DNA of 64,000 nt, from the NCBI RefSeq assembly GCF_001552215.1, contig NZ_BCQT01000027.1:62001-126000 (forward strand), given 5' to 3'. Positions 35,506 through 43,347 of the stretch are shown one piece after another. The notes below the pieces were generated by a model. The model searched no databases. It saw nothing but the letters and a program-made list of their open reading frames with translations, and was not told the DNA's origin. The position numbers were made by a program, and so were the translations under genes. The DNA is from Actinomadura macra NBRC 14102 (lineage in GTDB: Bacteria > Actinomycetota > Actinomycetes > Streptosporangiales > Streptosporangiaceae). The number at the start of each line of letters is the position of its first letter. Position 1 is the stretch's first letter.

Positions 35506-36114
35506 TCAGGATTCGCCGGTGAGCCTCGCGGAACCGATCGATGCGTCGGTGATGGTTTTGGCGGCGGTCTGGATGGAGGATTTGTCGTCCAGGTCGGCCA
35601 GGGTCGCCTTGTTGAGTGCGTGGATGACGAATTCGTAGGTGTTCACGGTGCTGGGGGAGCAGGGGCCCTGGTATCCGAACAGGCTTGCGCTGCCGCGGTA
35701 GTAGATCTGGCGGGAGCCCTTGGGGACCGGTGGTTGGTAGACGTGCTCGACATTCTGGGGGAGCGCGGTTGCGGTGACGGGAATGTCGTAGATGATCCAG
35801 TGGAGGAGGTTCCGGTTGTCGAGGTCGCGCATGATCAGGGCGTAGCTCTGTGCGGCGGCCGGGGCGCCGGTCCAGGCCAGTGGCGGGGATTCGTTCTTTT
35901 GGCGGGGGTCGTTGCCGCCGCTGGTGCACTCGTGGACTTTCGGGATCGTTCCGCCTTCGGTGAAGGCGGTGCTGGTCACGGTGAACGCGGCGTGCGTTCC
36001 GCCTGGTGTGGTGGATCGGGAGGACCCGGCGACCGAGGGTGCGGCGACGGCGCACGATAGGCCGGTGGCCGAGGCGGCGATCAGGGCGTACGACATGACT
36101 CGTCTGGTGATCAT
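35506..36114 (-). CDS. secreted PEBP/YbhB-like (Raf kinase inhibitor-like) protein
   Basis: This 202-residue protein starts with a Sec signal peptide (MITRRVMSYALIAASATGLSCAVAAPSVAG) after an AGGAG box. The mature part is a phosphatidylethanolamine-binding-protein fold: FTVTSTAFTEGGTIPKVHECTSGGNDPRQKNESPPLAWTGAPAAAQSYALIMRDLDNRNLLHWIIYDIP and GYQGPCSPSTVNTYEFVIHAL. The Cys in the signal region is not in a good lipobox. Ligand unknown. Confidence 0.9.
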   Translation of the reverse strand: MITRRVMSYALIAASATGLSCAVAAPSVAGSSRSTTPGGTHAAFTVTSTAFTEGGTIPKVHECTSGGNDPRQKNESPPLAWTGAPAAAQSYALIMRDLDNRNLLHWIIYDIPVTATALPQNVEHVYQPPVPKGSRQIYYRGSASLFGYQGPCSPSTVNTYEFVIHALNKATLADLDDKSSIQTAAKTITDASIGSARLTGES

Positions 36115-36215
36115 GAGTGCTCCTCAGGATGGTTCGGTCCTGGTGGCCCCCGCCCGTTTCGTGGAACTGCGGTCTTCATTTGGCTCCGTGGTCGGCAGTG
36201 TACGGATCACCCTTT

Positions 36216-37304
36216 TTATCCGCTAGCGTCCATATTGCTCGCCCCGGGTGCGGCGTCGTCGGGGCCGCGGGCCTGCTCGCGCGCGGGGGCGTAACGGGCA
36301 GCCAAGGCGCGGGCCGTCTCGCCCATCAGGGCGCGCAGCGCGGTGGGCGCGAGGACCTCCACATCGGCGCCCAGCTTCAGGAACTCCACGTGCGCGTGCC
36401 GCTGCGACTCCACCGGCAACCTCACCTGCACCCACCCGTCCGCGTCGGCCGGGCCCGCGTCGCGCAGGACCGCGTTCGCCATCACCGGCGGCAGCAGTGC
36501 CGCCGAGCGTCGCACTCCCTCCGGTGACAGCCGCACGGTGGCGCGCTCGGGGTAGGAGCCGGCCTCGAAGCGTTCGGTGTAGTCGTCCCAGTAGGCCGCC
36601 AGGTCGAATCCCGCCGGGCGCTCGAACCGCTCCGCCAGCGCCTCCACCGTCAAGATCCGCGACACCCGGTAGTTGCGCGGGTCACCCTGCCGCGCCCGGT
36701 CCGGTGGGGTCTCGGGTGCCTGTTCCGGGGGGACCTCCGCCCGGGCGATCAGGTACCACGATCCCGCCTTCAACACCACGCCCAACGGGTCCAGCACCCG
36801 TGTGACCCGCTGCGGGCGCTGCCATCGGCGGTACAGCACCCGGATCCGCCGCTGCTCCCACACCGCGTCGGCGACCGCGTGCAGGTGCGGGACGTCCTCG
36901 GGTGCCCGGAACCAGCCCGGCGCGTCCAGGTGGAACCGTTCCCGGATCCGCTCCGCCCTCGACCGCACGTCCGGGGGGAGCGCCGCCATCAGTTTCAGCT
37001 CCGCCGCCGCCAGTACGTTGCCCAGCCCCAGCTGCGACGCCGGGCCCGGCATTTCCGACAGGAACAGCGACTCCGCCTCGCCGGCCGTCAGTCCCGTCAG
37101 TTTCGTCCGGAACCCCTGCAGCAGTCGGTATCCGCCGTCGGGTCCCCGGTCGGCGTACACCGGGACGCCCGCCGCGCCCAGCGACTCCACGTCCCGGTAC
37201 ACCGTGCGGACCGACACCTCCAGCTCCTCGGCCAGTTCGCGGGCCGTCATCCGGCCGCGCGCCTGGAGCAACAGCAGCAGGGACAGCAGTCGGCTCGCAC
37301 GCAC
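36216..37304 (-). CDS. YafY-type WYL-domain transcriptional regulator
   Basis: The GTG at 37304 gives 362 residues. An N-terminal HTH_11 domain (RLLSLLLLLQARGRMTARELAEELEVSVRTVYRDVESLGAAGVPVYADRGPDGGYRLL) precedes a linker and the WYL domain (IRVLYRRWQRPQRVTRVLDPLGVVLKAGSWYLIARA), then the WCX C-terminal region (VEFLKLGADVEVLAPTALRALMGETARALAARY). The ligand is probably a nucleotide or small RNA-like molecule in this family, but nothing here specifies it. Confidence 0.92.
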   Translation of the reverse strand: MRASRLLSLLLLLQARGRMTARELAEELEVSVRTVYRDVESLGAAGVPVYADRGPDGGYRLLQGFRTKLTGLTAGEAESLFLSEMPGPASQLGLGNVLAAAELKLMAALPPDVRSRAERIRERFHLDAPGWFRAPEDVPHLHAVADAVWEQRRIRVLYRRWQRPQRVTRVLDPLGVVLKAGSWYLIARAEVPPEQAPETPPDRARQGDPRNYRVSRILTVEALAERFERPAGFDLAAYWDDYTERFEAGSYPERATVRLSPEGVRRSAALLPPVMANAVLRDAGPADADGWVQVRLPVESQRHAHVEFLKLGADVEVLAPTALRALMGETARALAARYAPAREQARGPDDAAPGASNMDASG

Positions 37305-37390
37305 CCCACCAGTGTGACCCCCCGACCGAGCACCCGGTCCCGGGCCCACCCGTTCCAGGGCCGCCTGGCCGGGGGGCTTCGCCCGGCGGG

Positions 37391-38626
37391 TCAGCCCTGG
37401 AGGGCGTAGCGCATCACACCGAACTTGGTCTGCGCCTCCGCCAGCTCCGCCGCCGGGTCGGAGTCGGCGACGATGCCGCACCCGGCGAACAGCCGTGCCC
37501 GCGTCCCGTCGATCTCCGCGCAGCGCAGTGCGATGCCCCACTCGCCGTCGCCGCGTGCGTCCACCCACCCGACCGGTCCCGCGTAGCGGCCCCGGTCCAT
37601 GCCTTCCAGCTCGCGGATCAGGTCCGCCGCCACCGGTGTCGGTGTCCCGCACACCGCGGGTGTCGGGTGCAGCGCCGCCACCACGTCCAGGACCGACCGG
37701 TCGTCGGCCAGGCGCCCCCGCACCGGGGAGGCCAGGTGGATCAGGTTGGGCAGCGTCAGCAGCTCCGGCTCGTCGGGGACGTGCAGGTCTGCGCACAGCG
37801 GCGCCAGCGCGTCCCGTACCATCTCCGCCGCGTACTGGTGTTCCTCGCGGTCCTTGGCGGAGGCGAACAGCCGCGCCGCCCGTGCCGTGTCGTCGGCGGG
37901 CCCGGTACCGCGCGCGATCGTTCCCGCCAGGACCAGCGAGTCCACGTCCCCGCCCGTCCGGCGGATCAGCAGTTCGGGTGTCGCGCCGACCATGCCCGCG
38001 CACGAGAACGTGTAGCAGCCGGGGAAGCGCGCCGCGAGCCGCCGCAGCAGCACCCGCGCGTCGATCGGCTCGGCCGCGCGGACGTTGACATCGCGGGCCA
38101 GCACCACCTTGCCGAGCCGGCCGCCGCGGATCCGTTCCACCGCCGCGGCCACCGCGCCCTCCCACGCCGGTGCCGACAGCGCGCCGTCGCTCCAGGCCAG
38201 CGAGGACGGTTCCACCGGTTGCCGCACCAGCGCCAGCGGATCGGGCTCCTCGCCGATCGTGGTCAGCCACGCCCGCCCCCCGCGCCGCCCCAGCACCTGC
38301 CGCGGGACGATCAGGACCGAGTCCGGCGACTTCGGGTCGAAGGAGAACCCACCGAAGGCCACCGGCCCCGATCCGGGCACGCCCACCCGGTCGTCGACGT
38401 CGGCGGCGCCGAACAGCTCGCCCAGCAGCCGCCGGGCCGCCGCGAACCGGTCCTCACCGCCGGGCAGTGCCACCCGCGCGGCCTCGCCCCAGCCGACGAT
38501 GCCCTCCCCGCCCCGGACCCATGCCAGTGCCGTGGGGTGCGGAAGGCGCGAGATCAGGTCGCCCGGGTCGGGGATCGGGACGGTGCGGACGGACAGGCGG
38601 TCCGGTGCTGTCACGGCGAGCTTCAC
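37391..38626 (-). CDS. menF: isochorismate synthase
   Basis: The GTG at 38626 gives 411 residues. The chorismate-binding enzyme core is clear: LGKVVLARDVNVRAAEPIDARVLLRRLAARFPGCYTFSCAGMVGATPELLIRR, SLVLAGTIARGTG, AKDREEHQYAAEMVRDALAPLC, LIHLASPVRGRL, ALHPTPAVCGTP, RGRYAGPVGWVDARGDGEWGIALRCAEI and AGCGIVADSDPAAELAEAQTKFGVM. It converts chorismate to isochorismate for MenD. A TACAGT box ends seven bases before the GTG and there is no SD, which is why this start was chosen over 38635. It is 6 kb from menBCD but shares an operator with menE. Confidence 0.92.
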   Translation of the reverse strand: MKLAVTAPDRLSVRTVPIPDPGDLISRLPHPTALAWVRGGEGIVGWGEAARVALPGGEDRFAAARRLLGELFGAADVDDRVGVPGSGPVAFGGFSFDPKSPDSVLIVPRQVLGRRGGRAWLTTIGEEPDPLALVRQPVEPSSLAWSDGALSAPAWEGAVAAAVERIRGGRLGKVVLARDVNVRAAEPIDARVLLRRLAARFPGCYTFSCAGMVGATPELLIRRTGGDVDSLVLAGTIARGTGPADDTARAARLFASAKDREEHQYAAEMVRDALAPLCADLHVPDEPELLTLPNLIHLASPVRGRLADDRSVLDVVAALHPTPAVCGTPTPVAADLIRELEGMDRGRYAGPVGWVDARGDGEWGIALRCAEIDGTRARLFAGCGIVADSDPAAELAEAQTKFGVMRYALQG

Positions 38627-38633
38627 GAAAGCC

Positions 38634-38666
38634 ACTGTACGGGAGAATTGAACCTGTTCAAACAGG
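38634..38666 (-). promoter_or_regulatory. menF promoter with TGAAC-N2-GTTCA operator
   Basis: On the minus strand TTGAAC (38661-38656) and TACAGT (38639-38634) are 16 bases apart. TGAAC-CT-GTTCA (38649-38660) overlaps the -35 box and is overlapped by a second inverted repeat, CCTGTT-CA-AACAGG (38653-38666). The arrangement matches the menE promoter. Confidence 0.6.
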
Positions 38667-38843
38667 CGGGGCCGCCGTGCGCGATGAGGCGTACGCCACA
38701 ATCCGCCGCCCGAACGCCCGCCGAGATGCCCGCCGTCGTGCCGTGGCCGGGGTGGATGTCACCCGTATGCCCCACGGTCGCGACCTCATGCCCGTCGACC
38801 GGTGTGCGGGGACCGCGGGCATGCGGTGCAGCGACGGACGCGA

Positions 38844-39440
38844 TCAGCGGGTGCGGTCGCGTCGGGTGCCGGTCAGCCGCCAGGCCGCCGGCAGCAACCC
38901 GGCGGCCAGCAGCACCTTCAGCGCGTCCCCCACCAGGAACGGCGTCACCCCCAACTCCAGTGCCCGTTCCACCCCGAGGTGCAGCGAAGCCATCAGATAC
39001 GGCACTCCCGTCACGTACATGATCGCCGTCCCGGTCAGCATCGTGGCGACCGTGCGGGTCGGGGTGCGGTCGCCGCCACGCTCGGCCAGCCACCCCACCA
39101 CGGCCGCCGCCACGACGAACCCGATCACGTAGCCGAGCGTCGGAGCGCCCGTCCCGGAGGCGCCGTCCACGAACCACGGCACGCCCGCCATCCCGGCCAG
39201 CAGGTACACCACCATGCCAAGGCCCGCCCGGCTCCAGCCGAGCGCCGCTCCCGCCAGCAGCACCGCGAACGTCTGCCCCGATATCGGGACCGGCGTGCCG
39301 GGCAGCGGGACCGCGACCTGCGCGGCGACGCCGACGAAGGCGGCCGCGCCCGCGACGAGCGCGGCGTCGCGGGCCAGGGAACCGGGCAGCAGGTCGCCCA
39401 GGACGGCGGGACGCCGCGGGGCGGCGTGGACAGAAGCCAC
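38844..39440 (-). CDS. bioY: BioY biotin transporter S component
   Basis: The GTG at 39440 follows GGGAGG; the frame opens at a TTG at 39452 that would place the SD inside the gene. The 198-residue protein has six hydrophobic segments and the BioY motifs VAAQVAVPLPGTPVPISGQTFAVLLAGAALGWSRAGLGMVVYLLAGMAGVPWF and GYVIGFVVAAAVVGWLAERG. It is the substrate-binding subunit of an ECF biotin importer. No EcfA/EcfT genes are nearby, so it either works alone or shares energy modules. Confidence 0.94.
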   Translation of the reverse strand: MASVHAAPRRPAVLGDLLPGSLARDAALVAGAAAFVGVAAQVAVPLPGTPVPISGQTFAVLLAGAALGWSRAGLGMVVYLLAGMAGVPWFVDGASGTGAPTLGYVIGFVVAAAVVGWLAERGGDRTPTRTVATMLTGTAIMYVTGVPYLMASLHLGVERALELGVTPFLVGDALKVLLAAGLLPAAWRLTGTRRDRTR

Positions 39441-39591
39441 TGATCCTCCCAAAAGGTGTTGTCAGCCCGAAACCTAGCGAACCACCCATCCGAATCCGAC
39501 GCCGCGGGCAACAGAACCCGCCTACTCCGCTTTGTAGGGTCCTGCCTTGCCCGCGCAGCACGCCGTCCCGGACGGTGCGCGTCGGGCTGGC

Positions 39592-40293
39592 TCAGGCCGG
39601 GGTGAGGCCTGCGGCGGGCAGCGCCTCGCGCGCCAGGTACACGATGTCGGGCTCGCCGCGCGGCACGGGCACCCGGCGGGCCTCCACCCGCGCGAAACGC
39701 TCCCGCAGCAGTGCCTCGAAACGCGGGGCGGTGTTCGCGCTCCACACCGCCAGCACTCCCCGGTGCGTCAGCCGCGCCGCCAGCAACTCCAACCCCTCCG
39801 GCCCGTACAACCGGGCGTTGTCGGGTGTGACCGTCCAGTCCGGCCCGTTGTCGATGTCCAGGCACAGCGCGTCGAACGGACCCGTGGCCGGGTCGGCGAC
39901 GACGTCCAGCAGGTCGGCGTGTTCGAGCGTGACGCGCGGGTCGTCCAGCGCGCCCCGCGACCACGGGCACAGCAACGTCCGGTGCCAGCCGATCACGGCG
40001 CGCTCGCGTTCCACGACCGTCACCTGGGCCACCTGCGGCAGCAGCAGCGCCTCCGCCAGTGAGAACCCCACCCCCAAGCCGCCGATCAGCAGCCGTACCG
40101 GAGCTCGCAGCCCCGCCACCGCCGCGCGTACCAGCAGCCGCTCGGACTCGCCGTTGCGGGTGTCCATCAGGAACACCCCGTTGCCGATGATCTCCAGGTG
40201 CTCGCCCGCGCGTCGCAGCACCAGCTCTCCGCCGGTCCCGGCGACCCGCTCCACCACCACCGGCTCCCCGTCCATCCCCGGTATGCCACCCAT
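39592..40293 (-). CDS. spermidine synthase-like methyltransferase-fold protein
   Basis: This 233-residue protein has the Rossmann-type motif APVRLLIGGLGVGFSLAEALLLPQVAQVTVVERERAVIGWHR, then DDPRVTLEHADLLDVV and FDALCLDIDNGPDWTV. The PAPS aminopropyltransferase Tyr/Asp-rich catalytic motif is not complete, so a real polyamine role is doubtful. TAGGGT lies six bases before the ATG with no SD, indicating a leaderless transcript. Confidence 0.82.
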   Translation of the reverse strand: MGGIPGMDGEPVVVERVAGTGGELVLRRAGEHLEIIGNGVFLMDTRNGESERLLVRAAVAGLRAPVRLLIGGLGVGFSLAEALLLPQVAQVTVVERERAVIGWHRTLLCPWSRGALDDPRVTLEHADLLDVVADPATGPFDALCLDIDNGPDWTVTPDNARLYGPEGLELLAARLTHRGVLAVWSANTAPRFEALLRERFARVEARRVPVPRGEPDIVYLAREALPAAGLTPA

Positions 40294-40499
40294 GCCCCGA
40301 CCCTACGACCCGGACGGGGCTGCGCGCGGCCCGAATGATCAAGGACTGTGCGGTGTCGTGGTCGCGTCCACCCCTGGCACGTCCCGCCGATGGCCACCTG
40401 CGTGTCAGCCCGCCTCCGGCCGCATCGCCGTTTACGGCCAGGGAACATCTCGCCCCCACCCGGGGTTGCTGTGTAACCATGTAATCATCGGGAGGTGTG

Positions 40500-41262
40500 A
40501 TGATCCCCCATGACCCCAGAACCCCCGAGCCCGGCGACCAGGACCCCGGCGCCCACGAGCCCGCACCGGGGGGCACCGAACCGCCGCTGGACGCCTACTC
40601 CGCCGCGGTGTCCGCCGTCGCCCGCGAGTTGACGCCCCGGGTGGCCGCGCTGCGCGTGCGGCACCGGCGCGGCGAGGGCGCCGGATCCGCGGTGGCCTTC
40701 ACCGGTGACGGGTTCCTGCTCACCAACGCCCACGTGGTCGGCGGCGCGAGCGCCGGGCAGGCCGCCTTCGCCGACGGCACCACCACCGCGTTCACCGTCG
40801 TCGGCACCGACCCTCTGTCCGACCTGGCCGTCGTCCTTGCCGACGGCGACACCCCCCGTCCCGTCACCCTCGGCGACAGCGACCGCCTTGTCGTCGGGCA
40901 GCTCGTCGTCGCCGTCGGCAATCCCCTCGGCCTCGCCGGATCGGTCACCGCCGGTGTCGTGTCCGCCCTCGGCCGGTCCCTGCCCACCCGCAGCGGCGGT
41001 GCCGTCCGCGTCATCGAGGACGTCATCCAGACCGACGCCGCCCTCAACCCCGGCAACTCCGGCGGCGCCCTCGCCGACGCCCGCGGCCGCGTCGTCGGCG
41101 TCAACACCGCCGTCGCCGGCATCGGCCTCGGCCTGGCGGTCCCCATCAACGCCACCACCCGCCGCATCATCGGCGCCCTCATCCGTGACGGCCGCGTCCG
41201 CCGCGCCTACCTCGGGCTCGTCGCCGCGCCCCTCCCCGTCCCGGCCGCCCTGCGCGCCCGCA
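40500..41262 (+). pseudogene. trypsin-like (HtrA-type) serine protease lacking its PDZ domain and stop codon
   Basis: The ATG follows GGAGG with four bases of spacing. The catalytic triad is intact: GFLLTNAHVVGG (His), DPLSDLAVV (Asp) and ALNPGNSGGALA (Ser). Relatives continue after RRAYLGLVAAPLPVPAALRAR with a PDZ domain of about 80 residues. Here that frame runs straight into the operator and VOC gene of the next cassette in the wrong frame and then into ArsR in the correct frame, ending only at 42020, which would give a 507-residue hybrid. The gene appears to have been cut by the junction near 41262. There is no signal peptide. Whether the hybrid is made is unknown. Confidence 0.7.
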
Positions 41263-41288
41263 TATGTAGGGAAAATCCTACATATAGT
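41262..41288. promoter_or_regulatory. operator/promoter of the VOC-ArsR-SRPBCC cassette
   Basis: ATATGTAGG (41262-41270), GAAAAT, CCTACATAT (41277-41285) is a perfect 9+9 inverted repeat, very AT-rich for this genome. TATAGT (41283-41288) is a good -10 box, seven bases before the VOC ATG. The likely repressor is the ArsR protein encoded in the same unit. Confidence 0.65.
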
Positions 41289-41295
41289 GGGGCGC

Positions 41296-41676
41296 ATGAC
41301 CATCACCCGCATGAGCCGTCTCTCCCTTCCCGTCTCCGACCAGGACCGCGCCAAGGACTTCTATGTCGGCGTCCTCGGCTTCGAGGTGCTCGGCGACAGC
41401 CCCGTCCCGTTCGCCGAGGGCGCCCGCTGGCTGGAGGTCGGGCCCGCCGGCGGCGGCACCAGCGCCGTCCTGGTCACCTGGCTGGAGATGGAACCCGGCG
41501 GCGTCACCGGCCTGATGCTGGAGACCACCGACCTCGACGCCGACCTGGCGCGGCTGCGCGGCGCCGGCGTCGAGGTCCAGGGCCCCGCCGACACCCCCTG
41601 GGGCCGGCAGGCGTCCTTCACCGACCCCGACGGCAACGGCATCGTCCTGGCCGATCAAGCAGGGGGGACCGTCTGA
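41296..41676 (+). CDS. VOC/glyoxalase superfamily protein
   Basis: This 126-residue protein shows two beta-alpha-beta-beta-beta units of the vicinal oxygen chelate fold: RMSRLSLPVSDQDRAKDFYVGVLGFEVLGD and GLMLETTDLDADLARLRGAGVEVQGPADTPWGRQASFTDPDGNGIVLADQ. It belongs to the glyoxalase/bleomycin-resistance/dioxygenase superfamily; substrate unknown. It has no SD and begins seven bases after TATAGT, so it is probably leaderless. It is the first gene of a three-gene cassette with an ArsR regulator and an SRPBCC protein. Confidence 0.9.
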   Translation: MTITRMSRLSLPVSDQDRAKDFYVGVLGFEVLGDSPVPFAEGARWLEVGPAGGGTSAVLVTWLEMEPGGVTGLMLETTDLDADLARLRGAGVEVQGPADTPWGRQASFTDPDGNGIVLADQAGGTV

Positions 41677-41699
41677 GCCGGGCACCGGAGACCGGCCGC

Positions 41700-42020
41700 G
41701 TGACCGCCACCGCCGACGACCTGTTCGCCGCGCTGGCCAGCCCCGTCCGCCGCGAACTGCTGCGCCTGCTCCTGGACGGGCCCAGCACCGCGGGCGCGCT
41801 CGCCGCCCACTTCGCCATGGCCCGCCCCAGCGTCTCCGAGCACCTGCGGGTACTGCGCGACGCCGGGCTCGTCGGCGAGACGCGACGCGGACGCGAACGC
41901 CACTACCACCTGGAGGCCCAGCCGCTCATGGACCTGGCCGACTGGCTGCACCCCTACGAGCGGTTCTGGCGACACAAGACCGCCGCCCTGCGCCGCGTCC
42001 TGGACGAGGAGGACACATGA
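41700..42020 (+). CDS. ArsR family regulator
   Basis: The GTG at 41700 gives 106 residues: a typical ArsR winged helix, DDLFAALASPVRRELLRLLLDGPSTAGALAAHFAMARPSVSEHLRVLRDAGLVGETRRGRERHYHLEAQPLMDLADWL. There is no Cys metal site, as usual for the ArsR/SRPBCC pairs. The stop overlaps the SRPBCC start (ATGA). It lies in the same frame as the truncated protease upstream. Confidence 0.9.
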   Translation: MTATADDLFAALASPVRRELLRLLLDGPSTAGALAAHFAMARPSVSEHLRVLRDAGLVGETRRGRERHYHLEAQPLMDLADWLHPYERFWRHKTAALRRVLDEEDT

Positions 42021-42517
42021 CCCGCGAACCCGCCGACACCCCGCCCGGCGCCGCCGGACCAGATGGTGCCCGCGACCTGCGCACCATCCGGGTCGAGGAG
42101 TTCCTGCCCCACCCACCGAGCCGCGTCTGGCGGGCCCTGACCGACCCCGAACTACTCGCCCGCTGGTTCATGCCGTGCGACTTCCGCCTGGAGATCGGCC
42201 ACACCTTCACCCTCACCACCACACCCCGGCCCAACGTCGCGTTCGGCGGCGTCTGCCACTGCCGCGTCCTGGACTTCGACGCCGAACGGATGCTGCGCTA
42301 CAGCTGGGTCGACCCGGGCGAGGACAACGGGCTGGACTCCACCGTCACCTGGCGGCTGGAACCCGAGGGCACCGGCACCCGCCTGTTCCTCGAACACGAC
42401 GGGTTCGACCCCGACAACCCCTACCAGGCCATGGCCCGCCGCATCATGGGAGACCGCAACGGCTGGAGCGGCGTCGTCGGCCGCCTCGCCACCTCCCTCA
42501 TCACCACCGCCGCCTGA
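42017..42517 (+). CDS. SRPBCC (AHSA1-like) domain protein
   Basis: This 166-residue protein has the START/Aha1-type pattern: RTIRVEEFLPHPPSRVWRALTDPELLARWFMPCDFRLEIGHTFTLTT, VLDFDAERMLRYSWVDPGEDNGLDSTVTWRLEPEGTGTRLFLEHDGF, NGWSGVVGRLATSLI. Such proteins are common partners of ArsR regulators and probably bind a small hydrophobic ligand. The start overlaps the ArsR stop, indicating coupling. Its 3' end faces the DeoR gene. Confidence 0.92.
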   Translation: MTREPADTPPGAAGPDGARDLRTIRVEEFLPHPPSRVWRALTDPELLARWFMPCDFRLEIGHTFTLTTTPRPNVAFGGVCHCRVLDFDAERMLRYSWVDPGEDNGLDSTVTWRLEPEGTGTRLFLEHDGFDPDNPYQAMARRIMGDRNGWSGVVGRLATSLITTAA

Positions 42518-42530
42518 CCGGCCACGGACC

Positions 42531-43289
42531 TCACACCCGGTGGACGACCACGCCCGCCGCCTCGATCTCGGCGACCGCGGCGGCGGGCGCCGCGGTGTCG
42601 GTGACCAGCACGTCCAAAGCGGTGACCGGGCACACATGACCCAGGCCCGTCCGGCCCAGCTTGGCGCCGTCGCACACCGCCACCACCCGCTGCGCCGCGG
42701 CGAGAGCGGCCTGCTTGACCGGCACCTCCGCCAGATCGTGCGCGGTCAGCCCATGCCGCGCCGACAGCCCGCACACACCGAGCACCGCCGTGTCCACCCG
42801 CAACGCCCGCAACGACACCTCCGCCAGGTGCCCGGTGAACGACAACGTCCCCGGCGACGTCCGGCCACCCGGCACCAGCAGCGTCACCTCCGGCGCGGCG
42901 CTGAGCGCGTTCGCCGAGTGCAGGTCCAACGGCACCACCGTCAGCCGGCGGGACGCCAGCACCCGCGCCGCCTCCAGCGTCGTGGTCCCGCCGTCCAGCA
43001 CCACCGACTCCCCGTCGGCCACCAGCGCGCCCACCCGCGCCGCGATCCGCCGCTTGACCTCGGCCGCCTCCCGCAGCCGCAACGCGAACGGCGTCGCCTC
43101 GCCGCGCAGCAGCAGGCTCACCGCACCGCCCCGCACCCGCCGCAGCACCCCGTCCTCGGCGAGCCGGTCCATGTCCCGCCGGATCGTCATCTCCGAGCAG
43201 CCCGTCTCGGCCGCGAGGTCGGCCACCGTCACCCGCTCCGCCGACCGCAACCGCTCGACGATCGCCAGCACCCGCTCCGCACCTTCCAT
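42531..43289 (-). CDS. DeoR/GlpR family transcriptional regulator
   Basis: This 252-residue protein has the DeoR HTH (RVLAIVERLRSAERVTVADLAAETGCSEMTIRRDMDRLAEDGVLRRVRGGAV) and the DeoRC effector domain (KRRIAARVGALVADGESVVLDGGTTTLEAARVL, LLVPGGRTSPGTLSFTGHLAEVSLRALRVDTAVLGVCGLSARHGLTAHDLAEVPVKQAAL). The effector is probably a phosphosugar. TAGATT lies six bases before the ATG without an SD (leaderless type). It is divergent from a HAD phosphatase gene, and a palindrome covers the shared promoter region. Confidence 0.92.
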   Translation of the reverse strand: MEGAERVLAIVERLRSAERVTVADLAAETGCSEMTIRRDMDRLAEDGVLRRVRGGAVSLLLRGEATPFALRLREAAEVKRRIAARVGALVADGESVVLDGGTTTLEAARVLASRRLTVVPLDLHSANALSAAPEVTLLVPGGRTSPGTLSFTGHLAEVSLRALRVDTAVLGVCGLSARHGLTAHDLAEVPVKQAALAAAQRVVAVCDGAKLGRTGLGHVCPVTALDVLVTDTAAPAAAVAEIEAAGVVVHRV

Positions 43290-43297
43290 ATGTTCAA

Positions 43298-43318
43298 TCT
43301 AACGTGATTCATGTTAGA
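43298..43318. promoter_or_regulatory. operator candidate between DeoR and HAD genes
   Basis: TCTAAC-N9-GTTAGA, with the centre also near-palindromic (only one mismatched pair over 21 bases). It overlaps the DeoR -10 box (43301-43296), so the DeoR protein may repress itself and the HAD gene. Confidence 0.55.
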
Positions 43319-43347
43319 AAGGCGAGGGAGCGAACATCGGAGGTCAC

